A stretch of 64,000 nt of DNA, taken from Pseudanabaenaceae cyanobacterium SKYG29. Lineage in GTDB: Bacteria > Cyanobacteriota > Cyanobacteriia > Pseudanabaenales > Pseudanabaenaceae. The notes beneath the pieces are model-generated. The model was not told where the DNA came from. It did not search any database and worked only from the letters and a program-made list of their open reading frames with translations. Shown piece after piece: positions 51,705 to 60,446 of the stretch; position 1 is the first letter of the stretch, and every line of letters begins with the position of its first letter. The stretch is from positions 744,001 to 808,000 of the forward strand of contig JANWWT010000001.1 of assembly GCA_025055675.1 (NCBI GenBank), given 5' to 3'. A program made the translations under genes and the position numbers.

Positions 51705-53720
51705 ATGACAGCGGGGAATAAAGACTGGTTTATTAAAATTACTACAGGGCTAGTCATAGGCTTATTTGCATTCCAGGCTTTCATTTCGTTTATCTATCTT
51801 TGTGTTAAGCAGATTGGTGAAGGTACGCCTGTACTTTTGTGGGACCAGTTTAGTTATTATCAAGATGCGGCACAATTTTACCGTAATTTTTCTCAAGAAA
51901 GTCTACAGAATGCCGTACGACCTGTATTTTCACTGTTCAGTGTAGTTATCCTACGCTTACTAGCACTCCCCCTCAATTCAATCATTCTAATTATTACTAA
52001 TGCTCTAATTTATCAAGGAATTTTTCTAGCCAGCACTCTTTGGCTGACAAAGCTTTTACAACACAGTTGGCTAACAGGAATTGCCATAGCCTCGATCGTG
52101 TGGACTACACCACAATTTTTGGAACTGTCAGCTGATTTATGGGGCGATATTCCTACTGCTGCCTGGGTATTTTTATATACAGCGGTGCTGGTTTTTACCG
52201 TCAGCTCTGAATTTTCGGTTGTGGGCGGCTTTTTTTTAGGAGTCGTAGCTGCTTTTGGTTTCCAAATCAAGCCAATCTTTATTTTCTATCTGGTTATATC
52301 TACAGGCACTTTCTATATTTCTAGTTTTGTCTATGCCTGGCGTAAGTTCTCAGAGTTAGATTTTGTCTTAAAGGTGTTAGCTAGCTGTGGTTCTGCTTTA
52401 CTAAGTTTCTTGACAGTGCTCCAGTTCATCTTTCCCAAGAAGTTACCTAAACTAATTGCTGATTTGCAATATAATAATGAAGTCTTAGGCTATTGGCAAG
52501 GACAACAAGGTATTTACAATACTTGGCTGTGGTTTATCAACGTACTGGGGAAAAACTTTACTATTCCAGTTGTGGTTTTACTACTAGGAGTTACGATCGG
52601 GTCTGTAATAACTACAATTATCAAACTGTGGCAGGCTATAGCAAAAAAGGACAATAATATTAGCATCTTGTCTGGTGACGGCTACTCCCAACTAGCACTG
52701 ACATTTCTAGTTTGTCTAGTCTATATCTCTTTTTTCGTCCGGAGTAAAGATATACGTACTGTTTTCTTTCTCTTTCCTCTGTTTATTCTACTTGGTACTA
52801 TTTGTCTCGATAAATTACTCTTCTCCAAAAGGAGATTGTTTGCTTCTATTGTACTAGCTCTGGTTTTACTACACACGGGGTTTATGATCTCTTGGTCACA
52901 ACCCCATTCTGTATTTGCTTTTACTAGGAAGCTTTTCTTTAACTTGGCTCAGCAAGCATTCTATACCAATTTTGGTAGTCCAAGACCAATTGATACCTAT
53001 GAACAAATTGGCGTAGATCGGTTTATTGCCTTTTTGGAAAACCACAGGGATAAGAATAGGAATGCTACTGTCTTTGTCCCCCATAATTCTTGGCGATATA
53101 ATGATGCTTTGTTTAGCTCTTTTTATCACCTACAGAATAGTGTCTATCCTAACTCTTCTGTACCAAGTGTTGGCATCTGGTTTAGAAGTGCCCCTGCCAA
53201 TCTGGGGGTTGCGGGAATCGATGGCGGCATTCCTAAAGCTTTCTTTAGTAGTGATTATGTGCTGACTGTACCTGAACATCCCTACGGCGCTTTTAAGGAC
53301 CCTAAAGCTCAAATCTATAACTTTTTTACCCAAGAGGCATTAGCACAGCACAAACCTGAATTTATGGACGGTCTGACGCAAATTTACAGTGCTAAGAACT
53401 CCTTTGACGAAACTATTATCATTTACCGACGCGATCGGTTACCTAGCCCTACTAATTTTGTGAAGATTGTGTCCCAGTATGTGCAAGCTGATCCCAACAA
53501 CTTATTTAATGTGCCTTTTATTTGTGCTGCTTTACAAATTGCACCTACTGCAACAGAATTACGTTCACAACTACAGACTATGGCACAGCCTGAGTTTTTA
53601 GCTTCTGTCCATTATCGTTTTAGCGATCCAAAAATGGAAGCAAAAGTTAGAGAATTACTCCAAAACTTTCCCCAAAAATCTTTTCCAGAGTTCACCTATC
53701 CACGCTTCTTGCAAGAATAG
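51705..53720 (+). CDS. Large polytopic membrane protein, probable GT-C type glycosyltransferase
   Basis: 671 residues, about ten hydrophobic spans in the first 420, then a ~250-residue soluble C-terminus. An acidic pair in the first extracytoplasmic loop (LLWDQFSYYQDAAQF, about 43-57) is in the place of the catalytic Asp of GT-C enzymes such as ArnT/PMT. The soluble end (YEQIGVDRFIAFLEN ... VLTVPEHPYGAFKDPKAQI) has no known family. It begins 2 nt after the FAD-GtrA gene, so the two are one operon. Acceptor and donor unknown. Low CGATCG content compared with the rest of the window suggests a different history. Confidence 0.6.
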   Translation: MTAGNKDWFIKITTGLVIGLFAFQAFISFIYLCVKQIGEGTPVLLWDQFSYYQDAAQFYRNFSQESLQNAVRPVFSLFSVVILRLLALPLNSIILIITNALIYQGIFLASTLWLTKLLQHSWLTGIAIASIVWTTPQFLELSADLWGDIPTAAWVFLYTAVLVFTVSSEFSVVGGFFLGVVAAFGFQIKPIFIFYLVISTGTFYISSFVYAWRKFSELDFVLKVLASCGSALLSFLTVLQFIFPKKLPKLIADLQYNNEVLGYWQGQQGIYNTWLWFINVLGKNFTIPVVVLLLGVTIGSVITTIIKLWQAIAKKDNNISILSGDGYSQLALTFLVCLVYISFFVRSKDIRTVFFLFPLFILLGTICLDKLLFSKRRLFASIVLALVLLHTGFMISWSQPHSVFAFTRKLFFNLAQQAFYTNFGSPRPIDTYEQIGVDRFIAFLENHRDKNRNATVFVPHNSWRYNDALFSSFYHLQNSVYPNSSVPSVGIWFRSAPANLGVAGIDGGIPKAFFSSDYVLTVPEHPYGAFKDPKAQIYNFFTQEALAQHKPEFMDGLTQIYSAKNSFDETIIIYRRDRLPSPTNFVKIVSQYVQADPNNLFNVPFICAALQIAPTATELRSQLQTMAQPEFLASVHYRFSDPKMEAKVRELLQNFPQKSFPEFTYPRFLQE

Positions 53721-53917
53721 GTAATAGAGTTTTTGCATAATAGTTGGCGCTTAAAAGAAAAGGGTATAAAATAGATGCTAAGACTTTATTCTGGAATTTG
53801 CTTGCTAATAATTCCCTAGACTGGGCAGCTTATGCGCCTTAACGAAAGAATTTTTCCTATTGGAGAGTGTTTTGATAACAGACTAGAATAGTATGTGCTT
53901 TTCTAGGTTAATTGGGG

Positions 53918-54706
53918 ATGCCTCTCTCCATTGCCCAGCTTTCTGCCCGTAAAAAACAGAAACAACCGATCGTTGCTCTTACTGCCTGGGAATACGCCAC
54001 AGCCCAAATTATCGATCGGGCGGGGATAGATGTAATTTTGGTAGGGGATTCCCTAGGGATGGTAGCCCTTGGCTACAGGAATACTTTACCTGTCACCCTG
54101 GACGAAATTATTCATCACGCCAAGGCGGTGGGACGGGGGGTAGAGCAAGCGTTGTTAGTTGTGGATTTGCCGTTTATGACCTACCAGGTTAGTCCCAGTC
54201 AGGCTCTTAGGTCAGCGGGTCGTGTTCTCAAAGAAACCCCAGCCCAAGGGGTGAAATTGGAGGGAGGCTACCCGGAAATGGTGGCAACAGTGGCAAAGTT
54301 GGTCCGATCGGGGATTCCCGTCATGGGTCACGTAGGCTTAACGCCCCAGTCAGTGTATGTGATGGGCTATCGGCAACAGGGAGCTGCACCAGAGGTAGCA
54401 GACAGAATTTATCAAGAAGCCCTCGCCCTAGAGAAAGCGGGAGTGTTTGCCCTGATCCTGGAACATATTCCCAGTGAGTTGGCGCAAAAAATTACGGAAA
54501 CAGTGACAGTGCCCACGATCGGGATTGGTGCTGGTCCCCACTGCGACGGGCAAATTTTAGTCACCCACGATTTGTTGGGTCTATCGGCAGAACCACCCCC
54601 CTTTGCCCCGAAGTACACGGATCTGCGGCAAATCATCACTGAGGCAGTAACCCAGTTTAGCCAGGATGTCAGAAATCACCGATTTCCAGGAATGCCCCAG
54701 AGTTGA
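53918..54706 (+). CDS. panB: 3-methyl-2-oxobutanoate hydroxymethyltransferase PanB
   Basis: First step of pantothenate synthesis. About 262 residues from the ATG of MPLSIAQL. Family sites: [31 protein letters not shown] (Asp binds Mg), [26 protein letters not shown]. The frame's first TTG lies two codons upstream. The last 31 nt overlap the WD40 gene on the opposite strand. panC is not adjacent. Confidence 0.95.
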   Translation: MPLSIAQLSARKKQKQPIVALTAWEYATAQIIDRAGIDVILVGDSLGMVALGYRNTLPVTLDEIIHHAKAVGRGVEQALLVVDLPFMTYQVSPSQALRSAGRVLKETPAQGVKLEGGYPEMVATVAKLVRSGIPVMGHVGLTPQSVYVMGYRQQGAAPEVADRIYQEALALEKAGVFALILEHIPSELAQKITETVTVPTIGIGAGPHCDGQILVTHDLLGLSAEPPPFAPKYTDLRQIITEAVTQFSQDVRNHRFPGMPQS

Positions 54707-55830
54707 AGGGTGTAGTCATCGCCGCCACTGACTAAGAGCATCTGATCAGGTAGGAAGGCAAGGGTATTGATAACGTTGAGATGACCACGCAAGGTGTGAA
54801 TGTCCTGGTTTGTGGTCAAGTCCCAAATTTTAATTTCTCGAAAACTGGCGCTGATTAAATACCGATCGTCAGGGGTAACAATGATTGCCCGCACTTCCCC
54901 CTTGTGTCCCTCCAATTCTCGACAGTATTTGCCCTCGACAATATCCCAGATTCTGATGGTGCGATCGCGGCTGCCACTGAACAAAAATCTGCCGCAGTGA
55001 CTGACAGCAAATGCCCATACCCTGGCACTATGTCCTACCAGCTCCCACCGCAGTCTGCCACTCTCTCTGTCCCAGACGCGGATCATGGTGTTCCAACTGC
55101 AACTGACGATCGTTTTGCCGTCGGGACTGAGGGCCACCGCATTCACCAAGTTAGTATGGGCTTTGATTGTACGGATTTCTGCTCCCGTTGGCAGATGCCA
55201 AAGTTTAATCGTGGAATCCTGGCTGCCTGTAACGATCGTTTCTCCGTCGGGGCTAATTGCCACGGAATTGACATAACCGTAGTGCCCTGTGAGGGTCTGC
55301 CTTAGTTCTCCTGTGGGTAGATGCCAAATTTTAACAGTGCGATCGCGGCTGGAACTAACTAGAGTTTCTTGGTCGGGACTGAGAGCAATGCCTGTGACTA
55401 GGTCACTATGGTCTTTTAGCTTGTTTACCATTTGTTGGGTTGCCCTGTCCCAGAGGCGGATAGTGCGATCGTAACCACAACTGATGATGGCACTGCCTTG
55501 CCGATTAAGTATCACCCCACTGACCGCCTTTGTATGCCCCCGCAGTGTCCCTAGGTTGTCCATTAACCAGTAGCCATCTCTTTGTTCTGCTGTCCACAGT
55601 AACTGCAGTGCCCGCCGCCGCACCAGAGGAGAACTATCCGTCGTTGCCTGCTGTACTAGAGCTAGTCCCTCTGCCCCAAATCGTAAAGCCTCAGCTAGGA
55701 GCGCCGCCCGTTCCTGGGGCGTCCCCACTTCCCACCGCTGCTTAATTCCTAACCATCCCCCTAGGACAGCTGCATAACTCCCTGCCTGCTCCCCCCCCAA
55801 TACTACATCGAACGATCGGGGTGAATTCAT
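54676..55830 (-). CDS. WD40-repeat protein with HEAT-like N-terminus
   Basis: 384 residues. Residues about 1-85 are helical ([39 protein letters not shown]), like HEAT/GUN4-N repeats; from about 93 seven WD40 units follow, each ending in IRLWD, IWHLPTG, LWHLPTG, VWDRES, IWDIVEG, IWDLTTN and LWGIPG. A beta-propeller is predicted. No enzymatic domain. Such proteins are common scaffolds in cyanobacteria; partner unknown. It overlaps panB by 31 nt tail to tail. Confidence 0.88.
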   Translation of the reverse strand: MNSPRSFDVVLGGEQAGSYAAVLGGWLGIKQRWEVGTPQERAALLAEALRFGAEGLALVQQATTDSSPLVRRRALQLLWTAEQRDGYWLMDNLGTLRGHTKAVSGVILNRQGSAIISCGYDRTIRLWDRATQQMVNKLKDHSDLVTGIALSPDQETLVSSSRDRTVKIWHLPTGELRQTLTGHYGYVNSVAISPDGETIVTGSQDSTIKLWHLPTGAEIRTIKAHTNLVNAVALSPDGKTIVSCSWNTMIRVWDRESGRLRWELVGHSARVWAFAVSHCGRFLFSGSRDRTIRIWDIVEGKYCRELEGHKGEVRAIIVTPDDRYLISASFREIKIWDLTTNQDIHTLRGHLNVINTLAFLPDQMLLVSGGDDYTLQLWGIPGNR

Positions 55831-55870
55831 CTGCCACTTTATAAAACTTTAGCTTTAGTATAATCCTAGC

Positions 55871-57382
55871 TCAATCAAGCTGACTAAGCACTCGATCGTG
55901 GCCTGAGCCAAAACTCCATCCTTCCCATCGTCGCTTAGCGCGGAAGTCCTGACCAGGGGGTAAATTTTGCAAAACTTCGTACAAACCTAATCCCAGGTAG
56001 TGCCTAAACCAATCTAGTACTGCCCCTACCCCCACTTGGGCGACAACTTGGGCAATTAAGCCAGGGTCTGCCCACAACATTCGCACCAGCGTCTGGGTCA
56101 AAGCGGGGAACTGCACTACATCCTGCAAGAAGGTACGCATCACCTGGGGGTCTAACTGGGACATCTGCCGAAAGACCAAATCCAAAATGCGATTCACACC
56201 ATTTGGCTCCCTCTTTTCCCCCATTTCCACCCGCATTACTGTTTGGAAGAGCCAGGTGACAGCGATATTAGGCTGGTAGGGTTGCACATAGCCCAAATCT
56301 GGGCGGGAGAGGTAATTCCCCCCGATCGCTTCTGTTAGTGCTTGCACCAGGCGGGGTAGGTGACGCACCATTGCCCCAAAACCGCTAAAACTGAGAGGGG
56401 ATTGATACCCCCCGCTATCTCCCAGGGAAAGAACCCTGTCCCAGGCAGGTGCAAGTGGATTAGTACGATAGGCAGGGAAAAATCCCCCCAATACACGGTG
56501 GAATTTGATCTCCCGAGGGTCAGTGTCCTGGTACTGAGGCAACAGGCGGCAATAGGCAGACCACAACTCCTTCATCCCCCCCCGCTCCCTATGGAGGTCA
56601 CCGTAGGTAAATAGATAGGTAGTCCGTCCATCGAAGGCAGGGAAGGCTTCCCAGAAATATTGGTAGTAGTCCTCGATCGGTGTAAATGTATAGAGCACAT
56701 CCCCCCAACTGCAAGGGTTTATGCCCGTAGCACAGCCCCCCACCACCCAGCAGATAGCGTCAGGACGGTCCTGTCCGTAGAGATGGTAACGAGTTTGGCG
56801 ACCGATGGGGGAAAAGTAGCCCATGCAGTCCAGCAGTAATCGCGCGCTGTAACTTCCCCCCGCTTCTACCAATACCCCGTCAGGATGTACTACCGCCCTA
56901 GTAAATGGGGAATTTTCCCTGATTTGTCCCCCCAGTGCCAAGAATTTGTGCTTGAGCAGATCAAGTAGGATACGGGGACTGACCCCTAAATCCAAAACAT
57001 CCTTGACCCAGTACTCCCCCCCACCATAAAATCCCACCCGCCCTGGGCTATATGCCGTTACGATCGTTTTTGCCAGCTCCTCTGGGGTTAATAGCTCTAC
57101 TTCCAGAAGATTGTGGAGTTCCGCGCGGGAGATATTCCACTCCTGTTCCCGCCCCTGCAGCCTACCCCGTTCCAAGATCAGAGTAGAAAAACCCCGTTGT
57201 TGCAACGCTGTCCCCACCAATAGCCCTAGTGTCCCTCCGCAGATCACCACATCCACTGCTACTTCTCCTAGGCTGTCAGAGGCAGAGGCGATCACTTGGG
57301 GTATGGGTAGCCCCGATCGGTAATCCTGCCAGAACTGTTCTATTTGGGCAATTTTTGTGTCTGTGGCGGGGGGAAAGCGCAT
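55871..57382 (-). CDS. cruP: CruP-like flavoprotein (carotenoid cyclase family)
   Basis: 503-residue FAD-binding protein of the CruA/CruP lycopene-cyclase family. The dinucleotide site VVICGGTLGLLVGTALQQRG is near residue 45, the family motif GREQEWNISRAELHNLL follows, and SLGDSGGYQSPLSFSGFGAM is the conserved C-terminal FAD contact. The REQEWNIS sequence favours CruP, the paralogue that lowers carotenoid epoxides, over CruA, but I cannot separate them firmly. It overlaps rpsJ by one base (TAATG), so the two are co-transcribed. Confidence 0.7.
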   Translation of the reverse strand: MRFPPATDTKIAQIEQFWQDYRSGLPIPQVIASASDSLGEVAVDVVICGGTLGLLVGTALQQRGFSTLILERGRLQGREQEWNISRAELHNLLEVELLTPEELAKTIVTAYSPGRVGFYGGGEYWVKDVLDLGVSPRILLDLLKHKFLALGGQIRENSPFTRAVVHPDGVLVEAGGSYSARLLLDCMGYFSPIGRQTRYHLYGQDRPDAICWVVGGCATGINPCSWGDVLYTFTPIEDYYQYFWEAFPAFDGRTTYLFTYGDLHRERGGMKELWSAYCRLLPQYQDTDPREIKFHRVLGGFFPAYRTNPLAPAWDRVLSLGDSGGYQSPLSFSGFGAMVRHLPRLVQALTEAIGGNYLSRPDLGYVQPYQPNIAVTWLFQTVMRVEMGEKREPNGVNRILDLVFRQMSQLDPQVMRTFLQDVVQFPALTQTLVRMLWADPGLIAQVVAQVGVGAVLDWFRHYLGLGLYEVLQNLPPGQDFRAKRRWEGWSFGSGHDRVLSQLD

Positions 57383-57699
57383 TATAGTTTGACTTCAATA
57401 TCTACTCCCGCCGCTAGGTCGAGCTTCATTAGAGCATCGATCGTTTTTGCCGAGGGCTGGTAAATGTCAATAATGCGGCTATGGGTACGGGTTTCAAAAT
57501 GTTCGCGGGAGTCCTTGTCCACGTGGGGGGAGCGCAGAACGCAGTAAATCCGCCGTCTAGTGGGCAAGGGAATGGGACCGATGGCAGTAGCATTAGTCCG
57601 ATTAGCCGTTTCCACAATTTTTTCGCAAGAAGCATCTAGGAGGCGATGATCAAACGCCCGTAGGCGGATTCTAATCTTTTGTTGTTGCAGCGTAGCCAC
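57382..57699 (-). CDS. rpsJ: 30S ribosomal protein S10
   Basis: 105 residues from a GTG start (GTGGCTACGCTGCAACAAC), giving the usual [22 protein letters not shown] beginning; a TTG four codons upstream is less likely. Family sequence [18 protein letters not shown]10 is normally next to tufA in cyanobacteria; here it is followed by the cruP-like gene and has no ribosomal neighbour in the window on this side. It faces a divergent response regulator gene. Confidence 0.95.
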   Translation of the reverse strand: MATLQQQKIRIRLRAFDHRLLDASCEKIVETANRTNATAIGPIPLPTRRRIYCVLRSPHVDKDSREHFETRTHSRIIDIYQPSAKTIDALMKLDLAAGVDIEVKL

Positions 57700-57819
57700 A
57701 ATACTTTCCAAAATTTCAGCATCGTTTATTGTAGCATTGTAGGCAGAGCTAGGGGGTGCCTTTGAAAAAAGCTAATTTTGCGATAAAGTACATCATGGGC
57801 ATATTCAGGGGAAAAGCCA

Positions 57820-58425
57820 GTGACAGCGCACAAAATTCTGGTCATTGATGACAGCCGAGTTATTCGCAACATGGTTAGGGATATGCTGCCGCCGGAAAAT
57901 TTTGAGGTGGTAGAAGCAAAAGATGGGGTTCAGGGTCTGGAGATGGCACACAAAGAGAAGCCCTGGATGATTATGCTAGACTTTCTCCTCCCCAAGATGA
58001 GTGGCTATGAGGTGTATGAACATATTCAGCAAAATCCTGAACTCAGCCGCATTCCCATAATTTTGATGTCGGGGCGCAAAGAGGAAGTCACCAGCAAAAT
58101 TCCCGAACCCTTTGAGGACAAATATTTAGTCTTCATCGAAAAGCCCTTTGAACAGCGGGAGCTGCTCCTAGCCATCAAAAAAGCGATGACCCTGGCGCAA
58201 CGCCGTCCACCCGTGACTGGTATGGGACTGACCACTTCTCCCCCCGCTGTTCCTGCTGCCCCAGCCGTAGACCAAAATCTGCTCGATCGGGTAGCAAAAC
58301 TAGAAGCAGAGCTTGCCAAGTATGCCAATTTAGAGGAAAAGATCAGGACTTTAGAGCAGCAATTAGTTGTTCAGCACAAACAGTTGCAGCAGTTGGTAAA
58401 CTTCATCAAGCAAAAGATGCAGTAA
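57820..58425 (+). CDS. Response regulator with receiver domain and C-terminal coiled coil
   Basis: 201 residues from a GTG start. The receiver has acidic pair Asp10/Asp11, phospho-acceptor Asp54 (IMLDFLLP), Ser84 (ILMSGR) and Lys108 (FIEKPFE). After about 130 comes a Pro/Ala linker and a helical tail (DRVAKLEAELAKYANLEEKIRTLEQQLVVQHKQ), which should form a coiled coil and no DNA-binding domain. It begins a cluster with an FAH-family enzyme (6-12 nt gap) and a kinase-like gene. Confidence 0.85.
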   Translation: MTAHKILVIDDSRVIRNMVRDMLPPENFEVVEAKDGVQGLEMAHKEKPWMIMLDFLLPKMSGYEVYEHIQQNPELSRIPIILMSGRKEEVTSKIPEPFEDKYLVFIEKPFEQRELLLAIKKAMTLAQRRPPVTGMGLTTSPPAVPAAPAVDQNLLDRVAKLEAELAKYANLEEKIRTLEQQLVVQHKQLQQLVNFIKQKMQ

Positions 58426-58437
58426 AAGAAGGTGGCT

Positions 58438-59247
58438 ATGGCTGAGCGCTATGTGCGTGTCCAGGGGGAGGGGGGGATATATTATGGCTTGTTGGAAGTC
58501 AATTTATCCGTCCATTTACTTTCTGCTGCTCCCTGGTTGGGGGGTGAGGCAACGGGCAAAATTCTGCCGCCAGAAACCTACACCCTCTTGCCCCCCTGTG
58601 AACCCCAGAAGATTGTTGGAGTGGGGAAAAACTACCGTGCCCATGCTCTCGAACTTGGTACGGAGCCGCCCAAGGAACCCCTCATTTTTCTCAAAGCCAC
58701 CAGCGCTCTCATTGGTAGCCAGCAACCTATCATTCTACCTACTCAATCCAGTCGAGTGGAGTACGAGGGAGAACTAGCGCTAGTGATAGGGCAAACCTGC
58801 CGCCACGTCAGCCCCGACCATGCCCTGAATTATGTTTGGGGTTACACGATCGCCAATGATGTCACTGCTAGGGACTTACAAAGAAAAGACGGACAGTGGA
58901 CGCGGGCCAAGAGTTTTGATACATTTTGCCCCTTAGGTCCCTGGATTGTGCGGGATATAAGTCCCGCTGCCCACCTGCAGACGATCCTCAACAATGACTC
59001 TGTACCAGTGCAGAGTGCTACGATCGACGAAATGCTCTTTCCCCCTGATGTCCTAGTGTCCTTCATTAGTAGTGTGATGACTCTCTATCCAGGGGATGTG
59101 ATTTTAACAGGCACCCCCGCAGGCGTGGGCAGAATTGCCCCAGGTGACCAAGTAGCGGTAGAGATAGAAGGTATAGGGCGGTTGCAAAACCCTGTGTTAG
59201 TACGATCGGGTGTGGCGGAGGCAACCGCAGGGCAAAGGGAGGGGTGA
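58438..59247 (+). CDS. Fumarylacetoacetate hydrolase family protein
   Basis: About 269 residues of the FAH fold. Metal and active-site features: YEGELALVIGQ (acidic metal ligands), GYTIANDVTARDLQ, KSFDTFCPLGPW, and the GTPAGVGRI substrate loop. The family includes hydrolases and decarboxylases of acylpyruvates and oxaloacetate; the exact substrate is not visible. ATG is used; a GTG two codons upstream is possible. The stop codon is directly followed by the TTG start of the kinase-like gene. Confidence 0.86.
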   Translation: MAERYVRVQGEGGIYYGLLEVNLSVHLLSAAPWLGGEATGKILPPETYTLLPPCEPQKIVGVGKNYRAHALELGTEPPKEPLIFLKATSALIGSQQPIILPTQSSRVEYEGELALVIGQTCRHVSPDHALNYVWGYTIANDVTARDLQRKDGQWTRAKSFDTFCPLGPWIVRDISPAAHLQTILNNDSVPVQSATIDEMLFPPDVLVSFISSVMTLYPGDVILTGTPAGVGRIAPGDQVAVEIEGIGRLQNPVLVRSGVAEATAGQREG

Positions 59248-60402
59248 TTGTTTTGGCAGATACTGCAGGGGCAAAGGGGGGTAAATATCTGTCAGCCGCA
59301 ACAGAGTGGAGAATTTTGGCAGAAGTGGGCAACAGCGTTACGGCAGGAATTAAAAGCGGGCATTCTGCTCAGTAATCAGTCCTTATTTCTAGCTGACCAG
59401 CAGCAGTTAGAACGGTGGGTGTTTGGTCCTGTGCGGCTAGCCTCGGCACAACCCCAGACCTTTGAGTTTGTCCCCTTTAGCCCAGAGGATTCTACAGAAC
59501 GGTGGGCAGTAGTTCTGACAGACAAATGGCAATTGTGCTTAGTTAGTCGGGGTGGACAAGCCCTTTTTTCGTTTCAACCAGAGAGCATCCAGCTAGTGAC
59601 AAATACACTGTGCAAAAACCCTCACACAGCTAGGTTACAACAACGCATCCAGTCTTTTACTTTCCAACTGCCAGAATACTCGGTCATGGCGAACATGATG
59701 GCAACTTTTTTGTCCCTCTGTCATCCCCTAGAGGTGGTTTTACCAGAACTAGAAGATATTGATATTCTGCAGAGTATGATCCACGAAGTGCGCACTCCCC
59801 TAACGACAATTCGGACTTTGGTCAGTTCTCTGTTAAAACGGTCAGATGTGACTAATCTCGTGCGTCAACGGCTAGAACAAATCGATCGGGAAACAAAGGC
59901 ACAAATCGATCGGCTTAATCTCATCTTTCAGATTGTTGATCACGCCCAACCCGTCCTGCAAGAACCTTTACAACTAGAAGAACTCCTACGCCAGGAATTA
60001 CCGCAATGGCAATGGCAGACCGATCGGCGCAACCTTACCCTGGAATACATCCCCACTCCTACCGCTCTGCCCCCTGTGCTCACCAATCGGGAACTATTGC
60101 AACAATTGTTGAACGGTTTGATCGATCGTTTGCTCCGTCTTTTACCCCCAGAGAGTAAAATTGCTGTTCAACTGCATCTAGCGGGTAGTTACCTCAAATT
60201 GGAGATTGTCACATCCTCCCACAGTAGTACTGGCTTACAACCGATCGGGCGGTGGCTAGCTTGGCAACCAGAGACAGGAGTCGTGAGTTTGAGTTTGGTG
60301 GTGACCAAGGCACTCTTTCAGGCACTGGGGGGTAAATTCACCCTCAAAACCCTACCCAGCGGGGAAATCATTGCCGTCTATCTGCCTGTCTTGCCTGGCT
60401 AG
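59248..60402 (+). CDS. Histidine-kinase-like protein with degenerate ATP site
   Basis: 384 residues. A HisKA dimerisation helix is clear: [16 protein letters not shown] with His179. The following ATPase region lacks normal sites: the N-box Asn is replaced ([12 protein letters not shown]), the DxGxG G1 motif is absent ([10 protein letters not shown]), and the G2 segment is [19 protein letters not shown]. So it may be a pseudokinase or a phosphotransfer partner. The ~150 N-terminal residues have no family I recognise. It starts at TTG, right after the FAH stop, with GGGAGGGG as ribosome site. Confidence 0.8.
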   Translation: MFWQILQGQRGVNICQPQQSGEFWQKWATALRQELKAGILLSNQSLFLADQQQLERWVFGPVRLASAQPQTFEFVPFSPEDSTERWAVVLTDKWQLCLVSRGGQALFSFQPESIQLVTNTLCKNPHTARLQQRIQSFTFQLPEYSVMANMMATFLSLCHPLEVVLPELEDIDILQSMIHEVRTPLTTIRTLVSSLLKRSDVTNLVRQRLEQIDRETKAQIDRLNLIFQIVDHAQPVLQEPLQLEELLRQELPQWQWQTDRRNLTLEYIPTPTALPPVLTNRELLQQLLNGLIDRLLRLLPPESKIAVQLHLAGSYLKLEIVTSSHSSTGLQPIGRWLAWQPETGVVSLSLVVTKALFQALGGKFTLKTLPSGEIIAVYLPVLPG

Positions 60403-60446
60403 TTGCCCATGTGGCACAATACAGAAACCGTTTTCTTGAGTTGCCC

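Noticed and set aside
49425-53720. Genomic island with integrase or insertion sequence
   Set aside because: No transposase, integrase, tRNA edge or terminal inverted repeat was found around the AT-rich pair of genes.
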